From: Cyrtodaria siliqua
Taxonomy: Eukaryota > Mollusca > Bivalvia > Adapedonta > Hiatellidae
Assembly: GCA_037043455.1 (NCBI GenBank)
Contig: JAWPHD010003249.1
Span: 62,001 to 126,000 of the forward strand
Direction: 5' to 3'
DNA: 64,000 bases
In this document: positions 1-10,723 of the stretch, piece by piece
Numbering within the stretch: position 1 is the stretch's first letter
Layout: every line of letters starts with the position of its first letter
Made by a program: the position numbers and the translations under genes
The notes under the pieces: model-generated
Told to the model about the DNA's origin: nothing
Seen by the model: the letters and a program-made list of their open reading frames with translations, nothing else
The model's database searches: none

Positions 1-206
1 TGACGAGATTTCTAATTATGATAAACACACGTTGCATCAGTCGAATACAATGAATACAGTAATCTAGGCGCCAAAGTAGGGGACACTTAAGGGTCATGTG
101 GATCAGAAATCCATGGGGACAATGTAGCAATATGATCAGGGCAATAATCGACCATCGCGAAACTTGACATTTTGGAACCTAGAATACAAATATGCTTGAT
201 ATGTAG
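1..206. repeat. Divergent dispersed repeat
   Basis: Resembles 9948-10105 in the same order: 'gagatttctaatta' near the start, a 'ggggac' block, 'ggtcat', then 'ttttgg' at the end. Many substitutions and small indels separate the copies. No coding potential seen. Family unknown. The Ty3/Gypsy element is inserted just downstream. Confidence 0.4.
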
Positions 207-211
207 GATGT

Positions 212-455
212 TGTATTTATATGTGTCTTCATATTAATGAATTATAATAATGTAATTCCTACGATTGGAATGTACTAAATAAAAGAACGACTCTGTGTTC
301 TAACAACGATGTTTATTCATTGAGTGACTGTATGAAACTGTGCCTGCTATTAAAGAGGCAAAGTAAAGTTAAGCATGTAGAGTATGTGATCAAGGGCAAT
401 AACAGTGTATAGTAAAATGTAGTATTTATAGATAGTAGTTATACATCTTGAAACA
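212..455 (-). repeat. 3' LTR of the Ty3/Gypsy element
   Basis: A 244-bp direct repeat matching 5379-5622 with no difference I can find. On the minus strand it carries a TATA-like CTATAAATA (423-431) and, further along, AATAAA (312-317), as expected of a U3-R-U5 promoter and poly(A) unit. Confidence 0.95.
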
Positions 456-466
456 TCTCCCCTCTG
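456..466 (-). other. Polypurine tract
   Basis: The minus strand reads CAGAGGGGAGA immediately before the 3' LTR. A purine run abutting the LTR primes plus-strand synthesis in LTR retroelements. Confidence 0.85.
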
Positions 467-1143
467 CAAAATTTAAAATAATGTTTTTATTTTAAACACT
501 TTAAAAAGTCATTATAACTATAAGAATTAATTTGCAATATTAATACAAATCAAAAATGACAAACTTTAAATTCAGAAAATCTTTCTGTACAGCAAATGTG
601 AGACATTAGCTATTAACAACGGAATGTGATTAATTTTATGAACTGTGAGTCTAAGTGCTACAAGACAGCTGGATATGCCATTAATTCACCACAAAATTAG
701 AGAATTAATCGGACATTAGGATAACAACATTTGTATGGCACATAAATAGGAGAATAATTGACTACGCCTAGAAGATTAAGTGCCGAGATATATACCAGAT
801 ACAAATAACTGTAAAATGATCATATATTAACAGTAATCAGAATACCATATGTGATAGCAAGAGACAGTGACATTATTTGAATAAAATGATCATGGGAAAA
901 TAGTTCTCATTAATTCTCAATTAACTTGAGTTCAAATAGTTTCCTGTGAGCTAATGTACTGTGTCCAAATCAATTTGTTTCGTCAATTCCATCCTTTCAA
1001 ATTAGCTGTCAGTTTAAAGGATAAATTGTTCACAAATCTTATACAGCACTTGTTGATGTGTCGAAGTTAATTTTCAACGGCAGTAAAAAATTCCGACATT
1101 GATAAGTTTGACATTTGATAAGTTCATGTAAACATTGCAAAGT
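467..1143 (-). other. Noncoding 3' region of the Ty3/Gypsy element
   Basis: About 680 bases between the integrase stop and the polypurine tract. AT-rich, with no long frame on either strand and no envelope-like sequence. Confidence 0.6.
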
Positions 1144-2321
1144 CTAGCTGTCTATGTTTTTGTTTTCAATATCCAAATTGCTGATGTATTTTGGATTCGG
1201 TTTAATTTGACGGCCAGACCTAGTCGTATATATTTCTGATTTTGCTGTATTTTGATTGGCATTTTCCTGAGTAGAGAGAGAGATCTGTGGTGAGGTTTCC
1301 TGTGGGGATTTGTCTAACAGGGGGATTTTGGATGGGGTATTTGGTATTTGGGTTTCATTTATTGCTGACGGTAGCAAAACCTCGTTCTCTGTGAAATCGG
1401 GTTCTGGGGAAAATATTTGTTCATTTGTCTTCATAAGATGACGTCTGTTTCTAATATACTGGGCACCATCTGGTGTACGGATTTGGTATGATCTGGGGGC
1501 TTTCTGATCCGTAACTATACAAGGTTTCCATGTTCCTTGTTTATACCTAATAGTTTCTCCTATTTTCAAAGGCTTTAGGGGAGCGGCAGTTTTGTCATAA
1601 TTTTCCTTCTGTTTACTTTGCTTCGAAGCAAGGGCGGATCTTACTTTTTGGGGAGTTTCAGCTTTTGGGCACAATTTTTCTACATTCATAGGTAGAAATG
1701 ATCGAATATTTCTGCCCATTAGCAGCTGTGAGGGGGAGTAACCTATGTTTAAGGGAGTCGCGCGGTACTCTAATATTGCAATTAGAGGATCGGTTCCGGC
1801 TTGCTTTGACTTTTTAAGAATGCGTTTCACGATTCCTACATACTTTTCGGCCATACCATTTGAATTACTCATGTACGGTGAAATAGTGACATGATTAATG
1901 TCCCATTCTTTTGTGAAGTTTTGAAACTCGGAAATTGTATAGAATGATGCATTATCAAAGATAAGTTTCATTGGAATCCCGTGTCGCGAAAACCAATTTC
2001 TCATTTTCTTTATAACCGAACTAGTTTTCGTGCTTGACAGTTTCTCAACTTCGAAATAGTGCGAGTAATAGTCAACGATTAACAGGTAATCGTTACCATC
2101 AAGAGTGAATACGTCAGTGGCAACGTTTTGCCAGGGGTACTCTGGTACTTCATGTGAGATCAGAGGTTCTTTGGGATTCGAACATCGGTGTTCGAGACAA
2201 ATTTCGCATTGTTGTACTACTCTTTCGATATCTGACGTGATTCCGGGCCAGAACATTGTCAAACGTGCTCTATTTGTCACCTTATCTATACCGAAGTGAC
2301 CAGAATGTAAAATATCTACAT
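1144..2321 (-). pseudogene. Integrase region of Ty3/Gypsy pol
   Basis: Catalyses strand transfer of element cDNA into the genome. The HHCC zinc-binding start (HSGHFG, then CEIC) is followed by a core with acidic residues in ATDVF, IFDNA and NGMAEKY (DDE pattern) and a C-terminal module ending RNRRHL. The tail is hydrophilic, rich in Pro, Gln and Asn. In an intact element this is continuous with RT-RNase H; here a single base appears to be missing near 2316-2323, shifting the frame relative to upstream pol. About 379 codons remain open with all three catalytic residues, so the damage is slight. Frame and motifs are seen directly; the missing base is inferred from where the expected zinc-binding sequence continues. 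Confidence 0.88.
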
Positions 2322-3701
2322 ATTTGACCTTAGAGCTTTCGGAATGAATAATCGCTGACCTTTGACGATAATATCGTCAATAACCGATAATTCATCGCGA
2401 TAATTCCAGTAGTGACTTAACTGTTCAGGGCATTGTTGACGTTTTTCGGGCCATCCATTTTGAATGACGTCTTTGAGCATTTATAACTCGGGGTCTTGCT
2501 TTGTGTGTGACCTTATTTCTTGCATTTTTCTATCACTGACAGGTATTTCTTTCATTACGAAATTGACGTGATGGTTGGTAGCCTCAGATAGTTCTGGGTA
2601 CGTGTCTGGCATGAAATGTCTTGACAGAGTATCGGCTAGCGGTATTTCTGTACCGGGCTTGTGTTCAAGAACTATGTCATAGCCTTGAAGTTGTAATAAC
2701 ATTCGCTGTAATCTCGCGGGTGCACTGTGCATTGGCTTTTTCATAACTGCCAGCAGCGGTAGGTGGTCAGTTTGAACCAAAACACGGCGTCCGTAAATGT
2801 ATTGGTGAAAACGTTTACACCCGAACACGATTGCGAAAAGCTCTTTTTCTATTTGCGCGTAATTTACTTCAGTAGGGGTCAATGACTTACTAGCGTACGC
2901 GATTGCTCTATTTTCTTGCAATAGACCTACACCTAAACCATATTTCGAGCTGTCACATTGCATGATTAATGGTTTGTCGGGGTCGTAAAAGGCAAGTACT
3001 GGACCAGGACATTGTGTCAACAGGTCTTTGACTTTCTGGAATGCCTCCTTCTGAGGTTCCTCCCAGTGAAATAATACTTCTTTGTTCAATAACTGGCGTA
3101 GCGGGCTAGTTATTTCAGATAAGTTCGGCACGAAACGCGCGAGATATACAACCATGCCTAATATGCGTTGTAACTCTGCCCTATCTTTCGGCGGTTTCAT
3201 GTCTCTGATCGCAGATACCTTTTTAGGGTCAGGCTTTAACCCATCCGACGAGAGAATATGTCCGAAATATCTTAATTCCGACATACCGACTTCGAGCTTA
3301 TCGCGGTTTAAACGGATGCCCTGCTGTTGGCATCGTTCTAACACGTTCCTAAGGTTCTGGTCGTGTTCTTGAACCGTACGTCCGAACACACATATGTCAT
3401 CACATATGACCGCGCAGCCTTCAAGACCGTCCAGGCATTCATCCATTTTGCGCTGAAACTCGTCTTGGCTTGAAACAAGACCGAACGGGAGCCGTTTATA
3501 CATAAATCGACCTATCGGGGTATTGAACGTGGTAAGAACTGCGGATTCTTCGTCTAATACCATTGACCAGTAACCGTTTTTGCAATCCATTTTCGTCCAT
3601 ACTTTCGCATCTGAAAGCATTGGCAAAATGTCATCAAGCGTTCTCATTGGGTAATGCGGCCTTGATATAGCCTTATTAAGGTCCTTTGGGTCGAGACAGA
3701 T
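2322..3701 (-). pseudogene. Reverse transcriptase-RNase H region of Ty3/Gypsy pol
   Basis: Copies element RNA into DNA and degrades the RNA strand. RT palm motifs are visible: WTKMDCKNGYW, RLPFGLVSS and the catalytic VICDDI. The RNase H module follows with QCDSSKYGLG, AYASKSLT, EKELFAIVF and QTDHLPLL. The frame is open from just after the TGA at 3702-3704 to a TAA at 2481-2483, continues in the same frame (KDVIQNGWP) and then meets the frame change near 2320. The TAA is probably a CAA-to-TAA change, by comparison with how related elements read through. Two lesions therefore sit in this domain, and the copy should not make a full polyprotein. Confidence 0.9.
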
Positions 3702-4424
3702 TCAGACCTTGTCTTTACCTGGCTTGCTTACAACAACCATTGAGTTGACCAATCGGGTAGGCTTTTTTACTTTTTCTATGATCCCGGACTTTTCCATTCG
3801 GGTCAATTCATTCTTGACTTTGTCTTGCAAAGACACAGGGACGCGCCTAGGGGGGTGTACAACTGGGGTAATTTCAGGGTTAACCTTAATTGACACCTCA
3901 CCGTCAAGGCGGCCAATACCAGTAAACAAAGTGGGGAATTCTGAAAGCACAGATTCCTTACTTAGGGGTTTGCTATCTACAGACATAACCACTTGGATAA
4001 GGTTAAAATCAATACATGACCTTAGTCCAAGGATAGGACATCTACTTGTGTTGTCATCGACAACATAAAAGACCATGTTGTCTGTCTGAGAGTGTCTCCT
4101 ACATTGGAGGGTTATTTTTCCTAAAACATTTAGGTTTTCGCCATTGTATGCTGTTAATTTGCATTTAGCCTTTTGGAGAGGGGCCTTGACCTTCAGGCTT
4201 TTAAAATGGCTTTCGGGCAAGATGTTACAGCTTGCGCCGGTATCTAACTTGAAGGGTATTGAAACACGTTGGGGGCCAACCAAAATATTACAAAATACCT
4301 GATCACTCCTGATAGCATCCACGTAAAAATCCAAGTCATCACTAGTGTCACTTAAATTTTCTTCGAGTTCACATATTTCTTTTTTGTTTTGTCTGCACAT
4401 TTTGTGAAAATGATTCCATTTCAA
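3702..4424 (-). pseudogene. Protease and start of reverse transcriptase
   Basis: This frame begins inside the second gag zinc knuckle (NHFHKMC), then carries an acidic linker and an aspartic protease with LDTGAS, which dimerises to cut the polyprotein. It ends in the fingers of RT (GIIEKV, SMVVVSKPGK). It stops at TGA 3702-3704, directly before ICLDPKDLN, a position where related elements usually have Arg; a CGA-to-TGA transition is the simplest cause (inference). There is no ATG at the 5' end: the frame is normally entered from gag by frameshift or fusion. Confidence 0.88.
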
Positions 4425-5182
4425 ACATTATTGCATTGTTTTCCCTTGGCTGGGCACGGCGATGATTTGTTGTGGCTGTATCCACAGTTTGGACATTTCT
4501 TGGAAGGCGTCGATGTCGGCGGATGTTGTCTGGCTTCCTGCAGTGACTTCCGGTTGGGCGTCTTCTTGGGTATGGATGGTTTTGATTGTTTAACTTCTCT
4601 GTGTTTTCCACGGATGGCTCCAACTTCGTGTGGTGGATTAGAGCCATGATTTATTGTCCTGAGTTGTTTTTGGGCGTACTCATAGCTTTGTGCGATTTGA
4701 ATCGACTTTTCAAGTGTCAATTTATCACCTTCGCTCAGTAGTTTCTCTCTGATTTTCTTTGAGTTTAGTCCAAACACAAGACGATCACGTATCATCTCTT
4801 CCTTATTTGGATAGTTGCAGTCTTTTACGTGTATTTTTAGTTTTGTTACATAATCCTCGATGGATAGTTGTTCCTGAACAATATTGTTAAACTGGTACCG
4901 CTTGAATACCGAGTTAACCTTTGGTTCCACATACCCGTTGAACTTCTCATATAATTTGCTGAGTTTTTTTGCATCATCGGCCGATAAGTCCCATGACTTA
5001 AAAACTTCACGGCCTTTGTGGCCAACCCACAATAGCAAGTACGTGCATTTCTCTGCTTCGTTTTTATCAGTTAATGGACCACTGAATATTAATGAAATAT
5101 GTTCATGAAACTGCTTCCACTGTTCAATAAGGTTTGATGAGTTCCAATCAATTTTGGGTGTTGGAATTCCTGTTAATTCCAT
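4421..5182 (-). CDS. Gag capsid-nucleocapsid protein
   Basis: Predicted 253 residues from ATG at 5182, about 200 bp inside the 5' LTR. The N-terminal capsid-like part (WKQFHEHISL, LLWVGHKGREVF) is helical; the basic C-terminal part has one complete zinc knuckle (CPNCGYSHNKSSPC, C-X2-C-X3-H-X5-C) and then CPAKGKQC. The stop at 4421-4423 cuts a second knuckle whose His and last Cys continue in the -1 frame (NHFHKMC). In Mag-group elements these two knuckles are normally contiguous. The product would coat genomic RNA in particles. This frame is itself unbroken. Confidence 0.88.
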   Translation of the reverse strand: MELTGIPTPKIDWNSSNLIEQWKQFHEHISLIFSGPLTDKNEAEKCTYLLLWVGHKGREVFKSWDLSADDAKKLSKLYEKFNGYVEPKVNSVFKRYQFNNIVQEQLSIEDYVTKLKIHVKDCNYPNKEEMIRDRLVFGLNSKKIREKLLSEGDKLTLEKSIQIAQSYEYAQKQLRTINHGSNPPHEVGAIRGKHREVKQSKPSIPKKTPNRKSLQEARQHPPTSTPSKKCPNCGYSHNKSSPCPAKGKQCNNV

Positions 5183-5364
5183 ATTTGAAACACTATATTA
5201 CAGTTTAATTACTTCATAAAACTGTAGAAATGAATGTTATTAATCCGTTATAAATAAATTCTTATTGTGGAATGTTAGATTAACGGAACTTAAATTCACT
5301 CTCTGAATTTAAATGTTAAAATTTCAATTAACACAAAATATCCTTTTGATGTTAAATCAAAAAA

Positions 5365-5378
5365 CACTTCTGACACCA
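5365..5378 (-). other. Primer binding site (tRNA-Leu-like)
   Basis: The minus strand reads TGGTGTCAGAAGTG directly next to the 5' LTR. It complements a tRNA 3' end of the form CACTTCTGACACCA, which fits tRNA-Leu; the identity is from knowledge of tRNA-Leu 3' ends and not from a search. Confidence 0.8.
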
Positions 5379-5622
5379 TGTATTTATATGTGTCTTCATA
5401 TTAATGAATTATAATAATGTAATTCCTACGATTGGAATGTACTAAATAAAAGAACGACTCTGTGTTCTAACAACGATGTTTATTCATTGAGTGACTGTAT
5501 GAAACTGTGCCTGCTATTAAAGAGGCAAAGTAAAGTTAAGCATGTAGAGTATGTGATCAAGGGCAATAACAGTGTATAGTAAAATGTAGTATTTATAGAT
5601 AGTAGTTATACATCTTGAAACA
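5379..5622 (-). repeat. 5' LTR of the Ty3/Gypsy element
   Basis: Identical copy of 212-455 by eye. The TATA-like CTATAAATA on the minus strand lies at 5590-5598. The outer end is followed by the target duplication GATGT (5623-5627). Confidence 0.95.
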
Positions 5623-5698
5623 GATGTATGCAAACGTAGAAGCCAAAGTGGAACAGTGTAGGATGTATGCAAACGTAGAAGCCAAAGTGGAACAGTGT
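5623..5698 (+). repeat. Two-copy 39-bp tandem repeat
   Basis: Unit 'gatgtatgcaaacgtagaag...cagtgtag' occurs at 5623-5661 and again from 5662. The Ty3/Gypsy element sits exactly at the start of the first unit, sharing its GATGT as target duplication. Confidence 0.85.
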
Positions 5699-6788
5699 CG
5701 GCTCACAGAACGCAGTCACAGCATGTTAAACACCAAATACATGCAATATATAAACAGTTGAATGTAAACACGTTCAGGGATAAAACACACGAATAGGTTT
5801 ATATCGGGGTTTGGATGCACCACATCCCAATATAACTCGATTCTTACGGATGGCGGGAGGTGTACAGTACTGGTTCTACCCGGGAAAAGTGGGTGATCTG
5901 CCTCCACCACGAAAAAAAAAATATCGTCATATATAACCTTACATGTGTTGAAAATGACGTAAAACATCATACATACATACACACAAACCCTATTGTTCAT
6001 TGGTCTTGTTATAGCGCTACTACACCAGTAACATTACATTTGTTTAAAATACTTGTATTGATATCGATTGGTATTTGCCATGGAAAATTCATAATTTCTT
6101 TTCAACCAGTAACTATGTCAAACGTAAATCAAAGTGATATACACTAGTTAAATATTTGTGTTTTCTGGAAATGAGTACCGGTCTACCTTACACTTTTAAA
6201 AAGTTCAGCAAAATCGCACATTCAGGGGAGATGAACGAGTTGATACTACTCCTTCGGGAATTGTTAGGTCAAGTCTAACTTCTCTAACAACACTAATATA
6301 TATATGTTCAACCTTAAAAGAATCACCTACAAATGCATAGTATGTTCAGCGAATGATTGAACTTGCAGCGTCTGACCCAAAAACTGCAAATAAAACATAT
6401 GGCCTTGATATAATGTTGAGTATTACGAAAGGAAATTTGATTTACTACACATGTTAGATAAGTATAAGATAGCTAAACACATAGCTGACGCAAATATAAT
6501 CAATACGGTAAGGGCTAGATCGTCTTAATAGGCGACTGCAATTAAATATTGAACGATATATGCCAGAGATGTATGTTAATAGACATTATACAATATTAGA
6601 ATGGAACAAGTTAAACAAAGGGCAATAATTTTGTAATAAATTAGGCATTCAAGAATGTATGATATAAGGGACATAATATCATCAGTTGCTATGAAGTTTG
6701 GGAACATCACATGCACAACTGTTTGAGAAATAAAAGTAATAAAACTGTGTTACGGGACGCGACGTTCCGGACAGAGTGATTCCCATAT
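5699..6788. other. Intergenic, no gene seen
   Basis: No convincing coding or RNA gene. 5855-5960 resembles 22370-22470 (shared 'gtgtgttgaaaat', 'aagtgggtg' and 'tccacca' in order), a diverged dispersed repeat. The short frames here lack recognisable domains. Confidence 0.5.
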
Positions 6789-7206
6789 AGGTCTCATTAA
6801 ACAGTTATTTCCCTTGCCTGTCACGGTAGGAACTTTCTGGAGCTTAAAAAAAATATCTGTGTTATTCGGTTCTTGTTTATTTCTTAAAATGTGCAAATAT
6901 TTTCTCTTTTTTTGTTGCAGGTGACACGAATGGGACAAGTTCATGATTTCATACAGATTAGGATATGCCTGAATGTTTCTGAGCCCAGATCTGAGAATCT
7001 AATACTGGGTAGTGATACATGTGAAAACTATCGATATAAAAAAAGCAAATTGGTCAACCCCGTGTTTTTTTCTGGATATTTCGCGCAACAGACATCAAGT
7101 TTCACAAAGAAAATATTTTTAAGAAAATTCATTTAGTTCTATAGTGGTCCAGAGGGGTCCTGCTACATATGCAGAGCTATGTAAAATTAACTGTGTTGTG
7201 AGACGT
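6789..7206. mobile_element. Short TIR element, GGTCTCA family, copy 1
   Basis: Starts ggtctcattaaacag and ends ctgtgttgtgagacg, an inverted pair. The interior matches 9329-9786 closely, except that this copy lacks about 40-75 bp present there. It contains a pyrimidine run ending in 'ttgttgcag', which looks like a splice acceptor. No transposase, so non-autonomous. Superfamily unclear; no clean target duplication seen. Confidence 0.6.
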
Positions 7207-7452
7207 TTAACCAAACCTCATCCAGTCCAGCAGACGCTTACTCAAACAGCAGCTGATTGATGCAGATTTGTGTTTTCTGAAAAAACAGCCTTCAAAATGG
7301 AAACAAGTGAGTTTGAGGATTGTAAAATGGCATCAAGTGTGGATATTAACAAGTATTTAATGATTTTACAGTGTAAAATTGACTATGGTGTAAGACATTC
7401 GGACTGTATGCGGTACAACAACAAGCACCTTGGATGGAGTAATGCATAAGAA

Positions 7453-7764
7453 GTGTGGTTACTTTCAATATGGGAGACAATCCATTCAACTCGGACCAAC
7501 ACCCACTTATCTGAACGTTTCCGCACACATTGCAACATATATATATGTAAAGAGTGTCTCGGGTTTGCTTCGGAACCTTCATGTGAGCTGCCTTGTAATA
7601 ATAATGTGTGTCCGAGATATGACCAGTTGAGCTTGGAACCACATCCAACAAACTGTGAGAGAAACAGATGTCTCCACACCACACCGAATCTATACATGGG
7701 ACTTGGACAGTATCTAGACTGCATGCTTGAGGAAATTATAAGTAGTGTTGCTGTAATCAAGTAA
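7453..7764 (+). CDS. Cysteine-rich hypothetical ORF
   Basis: A 103-residue frame with clustered cysteines (HCNIYICKEC, then CELPCNNNVC, then NCERNRC) suggestive of a small metal-binding or disulfide-rich exon. I do not recognise a family. The antisense strand is also partly open, so coding status is doubtful. It lies between two repeats, with no promoter or splice signal I can defend. The flanking 7207-7452 shows nothing further. Confidence 0.22.
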   Translation: MWLLSIWETIHSTRTNTHLSERFRTHCNIYICKECLGFASEPSCELPCNNNVCPRYDQLSLEPHPTNCERNRCLHTTPNLYMGLGQYLDCMLEEIISSVAVIK

Positions 7765-7844
7765 TGTATCACATTATAATCATACCCCACCCATTTCAAA
7801 TGTACAGCATTCATTTGTAATAACTAATTGTACTAAAGTCTATT

Positions 7845-8400
7845 ATTTTTCACTCGTCAAGAATGTCGGTCGCATACAGCCTCACATAAAGTAACCTTCC
7901 GTTGAGTAATTTATTTGCCACTTTGTCAAGAATGTCAGTTGCATACAACCGCACGTAAAGTAATCTAATACGTAAAAAAAATTGATTCGTCACTTGTCAA
8001 GAATTTCGGTCGCAAACAATCTGACGTTAAAAAACCTTGTGTTGCTTAAAATAACTTGTTTGTAACTTGTCTATAAACTTGGTCGCTTTCAACTTTATGC
8101 AACCTTACGCTAAATAACATTACGTAAAATAATGTAAATGTGTCGCTCGTCAAGAATGTCGGTCACATAGCACAGTCAGCACAGCATACAGCCTTGTGTA
8201 AAATAACCTTATGTAAAATAATTTATTTCTCCCTCGTTAAATACATCTATGTCGGTCGCATACTGCCTTGCATAAAAAAAGCTTACGTAAAATAATTTAT
8301 TTGTCACTTGTCAAGAATGTCGGTTGCATACAACCTCATGTAAAATTTATAACTTTAAGTAAAATAATTTATTTTTCAAAAATGTCGATCGAGTACGCTT
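7845..8400 (+). repeat. Minisatellite, ~65-95 bp unit
   Basis: About seven diverged copies of a unit containing 'cttgtcaagaatgtcggtcg', 'catacaacct' and 'acgtaaaataatttattt'. Copies vary in length and sequence. Confidence 0.8.
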
Positions 8401-8535
8401 GTCTTCTCTCATCGTTTCTTGACATTTGTAAAAGCGTTTTGTTTGTAATTTTGTGTCAGTTGTCGAGAATGTTTGAAACTGTTGTACTGAATTTATTTAA
8501 TTTCAGACGAATATATTATTAAAGTATAAATTCTC

Positions 8536-9016
8536 AGTGTTGACTTTACTTGACTTGGTTTGACTGACTATTGACTTGACTAGACTTGATTTGACTGACT
8601 CAACTGCACACCCTACATAATTTGTTTATGATTTGACTCACCAAAACTTGACTTGACTTATACTTGACTTGAAATTGACTTGACTTGAACTTGACTTGAA
8701 CTTGACTTGAACTTTACATGAATGTGTGAAACTATTGTATTCAATTTAGTTAATTTTCGGATCAATATACTTAGAAAATTGTATATGGATATATTTTCAC
8801 TTCGGTCTTGACTTGGCTTGACTTGACTATTGTTTGAATCGACTAGAATATAATTAACTAGACTTGACTTCACTAGACTAGACTGATTCAGCTGCTGAAA
8901 GTCTGCACAACTTGTTTATGACTTGACTCAATGTAACTTCCTTATTACTTGACTCACCATAACTTGACTTTACTGAACTTGACTTGAACTTGACTTGACT
9001 CGACTTGACTTATACA
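8536..9016 (+). repeat. TTGAC pentanucleotide satellite
   Basis: Blocks of (C/A)TTGACTTGA repeats interrupted by unique AT-rich segments (for example 8710-8800 and 8880-8935). Pattern is obvious by eye. Confidence 0.9.
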
Positions 9017-9328
9017 TTATAATTTAAATATGTAACACATTTTAGGTAAAGAAAACATAACGCTCAATGTAGAAATAACAATACTGATAATTATTTTACT
9101 AAAGAAGGAGTTATTAAAGATACACCTTTGTCGTCTCTATGCAGTCCTATACATTTTCGAATTACCTAGATCTCAATTTGTCGAATCCATACGTTGTCAT
9201 ACTTTATGCTATAATTTCACAAATAGTCGCCCGATGTGGTCAAATGAAGCCATTTCATGTAGGGCTTTAACGTAAGTTTCTTCAGAAAAGATTTTCGTCG
9301 CAGGTCGCGGAACTTTTTTGCCTTCAAG
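9017..9328. other. Intergenic, nothing recognised
   Basis: AT-rich sequence between the pentanucleotide satellite and the second GGTCTCA element. No domain-bearing frame. Confidence 0.5.
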
Positions 9329-9786
9329 GTCTCACTAAACAGTTATTTCCCTTGCCAGTCACGGTAGGAACTTTCTGGAGCTTAAAAAAAGATCTGTGTT
9401 ATTCGGTTCTTGTTTATTTCTTAAAATGTGCAATTGTTTTCTCTTTTTTCGTTGCAGGTGACACGAACGGGACAAGTTCATGATTTCATACAGGTTAGGA
9501 TATGCCTGAATGTTTCTGAGCCCTGATCTGAGAATCTAATACTGGGTAGTGATACATTTGAAAATGTCAGTGAAATGGACAAATTTAAAAATTTAAGAGG
9601 GTCTCTTCAAACTATTGATATAAAAAAAATCAAAGTTGTACCCCGTGTTTTTTTCTGGATATTTCGCGCAACAGACATCAAGTTTCACAAAGAAAATATT
9701 TTTAAGAAAATTCAAGTTCTACAGTGGTCCAGAGGGGTCCTGCTACATATGCAGAGCTATGTAAAATTAACTGTGTTGTGAGACGT
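9329..9786. mobile_element. Short TIR element, GGTCTCA family, copy 2
   Basis: Starts ggtctcactaaacag and ends ctgtgttgtgagacg. Nearly the same interior as 6789-7206 but longer, retaining a block around 9560-9630. Also contains the acceptor-like 'ttcgttgcag'. Both copies lie in the same orientation 2.5 kb apart, so a segmental duplication is as likely as two insertions. Confidence 0.6.
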
Positions 9787-9947
9787 ATAGCACCAGAACA
9801 CCTGTCTTTTCACAAAATCATTAAAAACTATTACTTCCACAGAACGTCTGAGAATAAATTACCAATAAATGGTATTGTTAGTACTCACAATTGCATATTT
9901 GAATGATAGATAATAAATAAGGGACACAAATATACACCTGGTATAAT

Positions 9948-10105
9948 ATGATGAGATTTCTAATTAAGATTAACGCTGGCATCACACGTATACAATAATA
10001 TATTAAAAGGAGAAGAAGCAGGGGACCGGAACGGTCATATGTATCAGGGAACAGGAGAACCATTGGCCATCGAGAACCTACATATTTTGGGACTTAGAAG
10101 ATATT
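9948..10105. repeat. Divergent dispersed repeat (partner of 1-206)
   Basis: Shares ordered blocks with the first 200 bases of the window. Unknown family. Confidence 0.4.
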
Positions 10106-10723
10106 GTTGTTGTTGGAAGTATTCAAAAATAGTAAGACTCACGTAAAACAGCCATTAAAACGCATTTAAAGTAATCAGTGAGACCAATCCCATACATTAC
10201 AGGGGTTTAATATAGGGATTACGCCATGGAACAAAATCGAAGAGGTTTAAGCTGTGTCCCAAATTTTAACCTATTGTCCATATAATAGGTTTATTTTATA
10301 TACATGTAATTACTTGTTTTATGCATGCACATACATGTTTCAATAATGATATATTAAATGACAGACACAAAGTCCACTGCTACGAATACAATTTACTTAT
10401 TAGCATAGAAAATATTATCTTAAATATTAATAAAGATTCATAACGCCTTCATTAAAACATGGGTGTCTTTTTACCCCCAAAGCTTTCAGAACATTGTTTT
10501 ACTGTTTGTCATCTTCAATTATATACATGTACAATATTTACCATATATACTGAGCTGTCAGATTCGCGATCGACATTATCAATACATTGTTCTTATATTT
10601 AACATTATATCCAACATAAAGCACACTAAAACGCATGACTATTTAAAATCATGTCGCACAGCCTATTATCACGAATATCAAACGTACTTTAACGTATTAG
10701 TAACGCTTCTGAACCATATAATT
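10106..10723. other. Intergenic, nothing recognised
   Basis: AT-rich; one 88-codon plus-strand frame at 10463-10729 without recognisable domain. No RNA gene seen. Confidence 0.5.

Larger units (their letters stand above)
212..5622 (-). mobile_element. Ty3/Gypsy (Mag-like) LTR retrotransposon, full length but defective
   Basis: A 5411-bp element on the minus strand bounded by two 244-bp LTRs that I read as identical, each starting TG and ending CA. It is flanked by a perfect 5-bp target duplication GATGT (207-211 and 5623-5627). Order in element sense: 5' LTR (5379-5622), PBS, gag with zinc knuckles, protease, reverse transcriptase, RNase H, integrase, a ~680-bp noncoding stretch, polypurine tract, 3' LTR (212-455). 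Protease-RT-RNase H-integrase order defines Ty3/Gypsy; the gag knuckle style and RNRRHL motif after the integrase core recall the Mag group, which includes the clam element Steamer. No envelope-like frame. Coding is broken at the gag-pol junction (possibly natural), by TGA at 3702-3704, TAA at 2481-2483 and a 1-nt frame change near 2316-2323. Confidence 0.95.

Noticed and set aside
7845..9016. CRISPR-like array
   Set aside because: Eukaryotic minisatellite and pentanucleotide satellite; no constant repeats with unique equal-length spacers.
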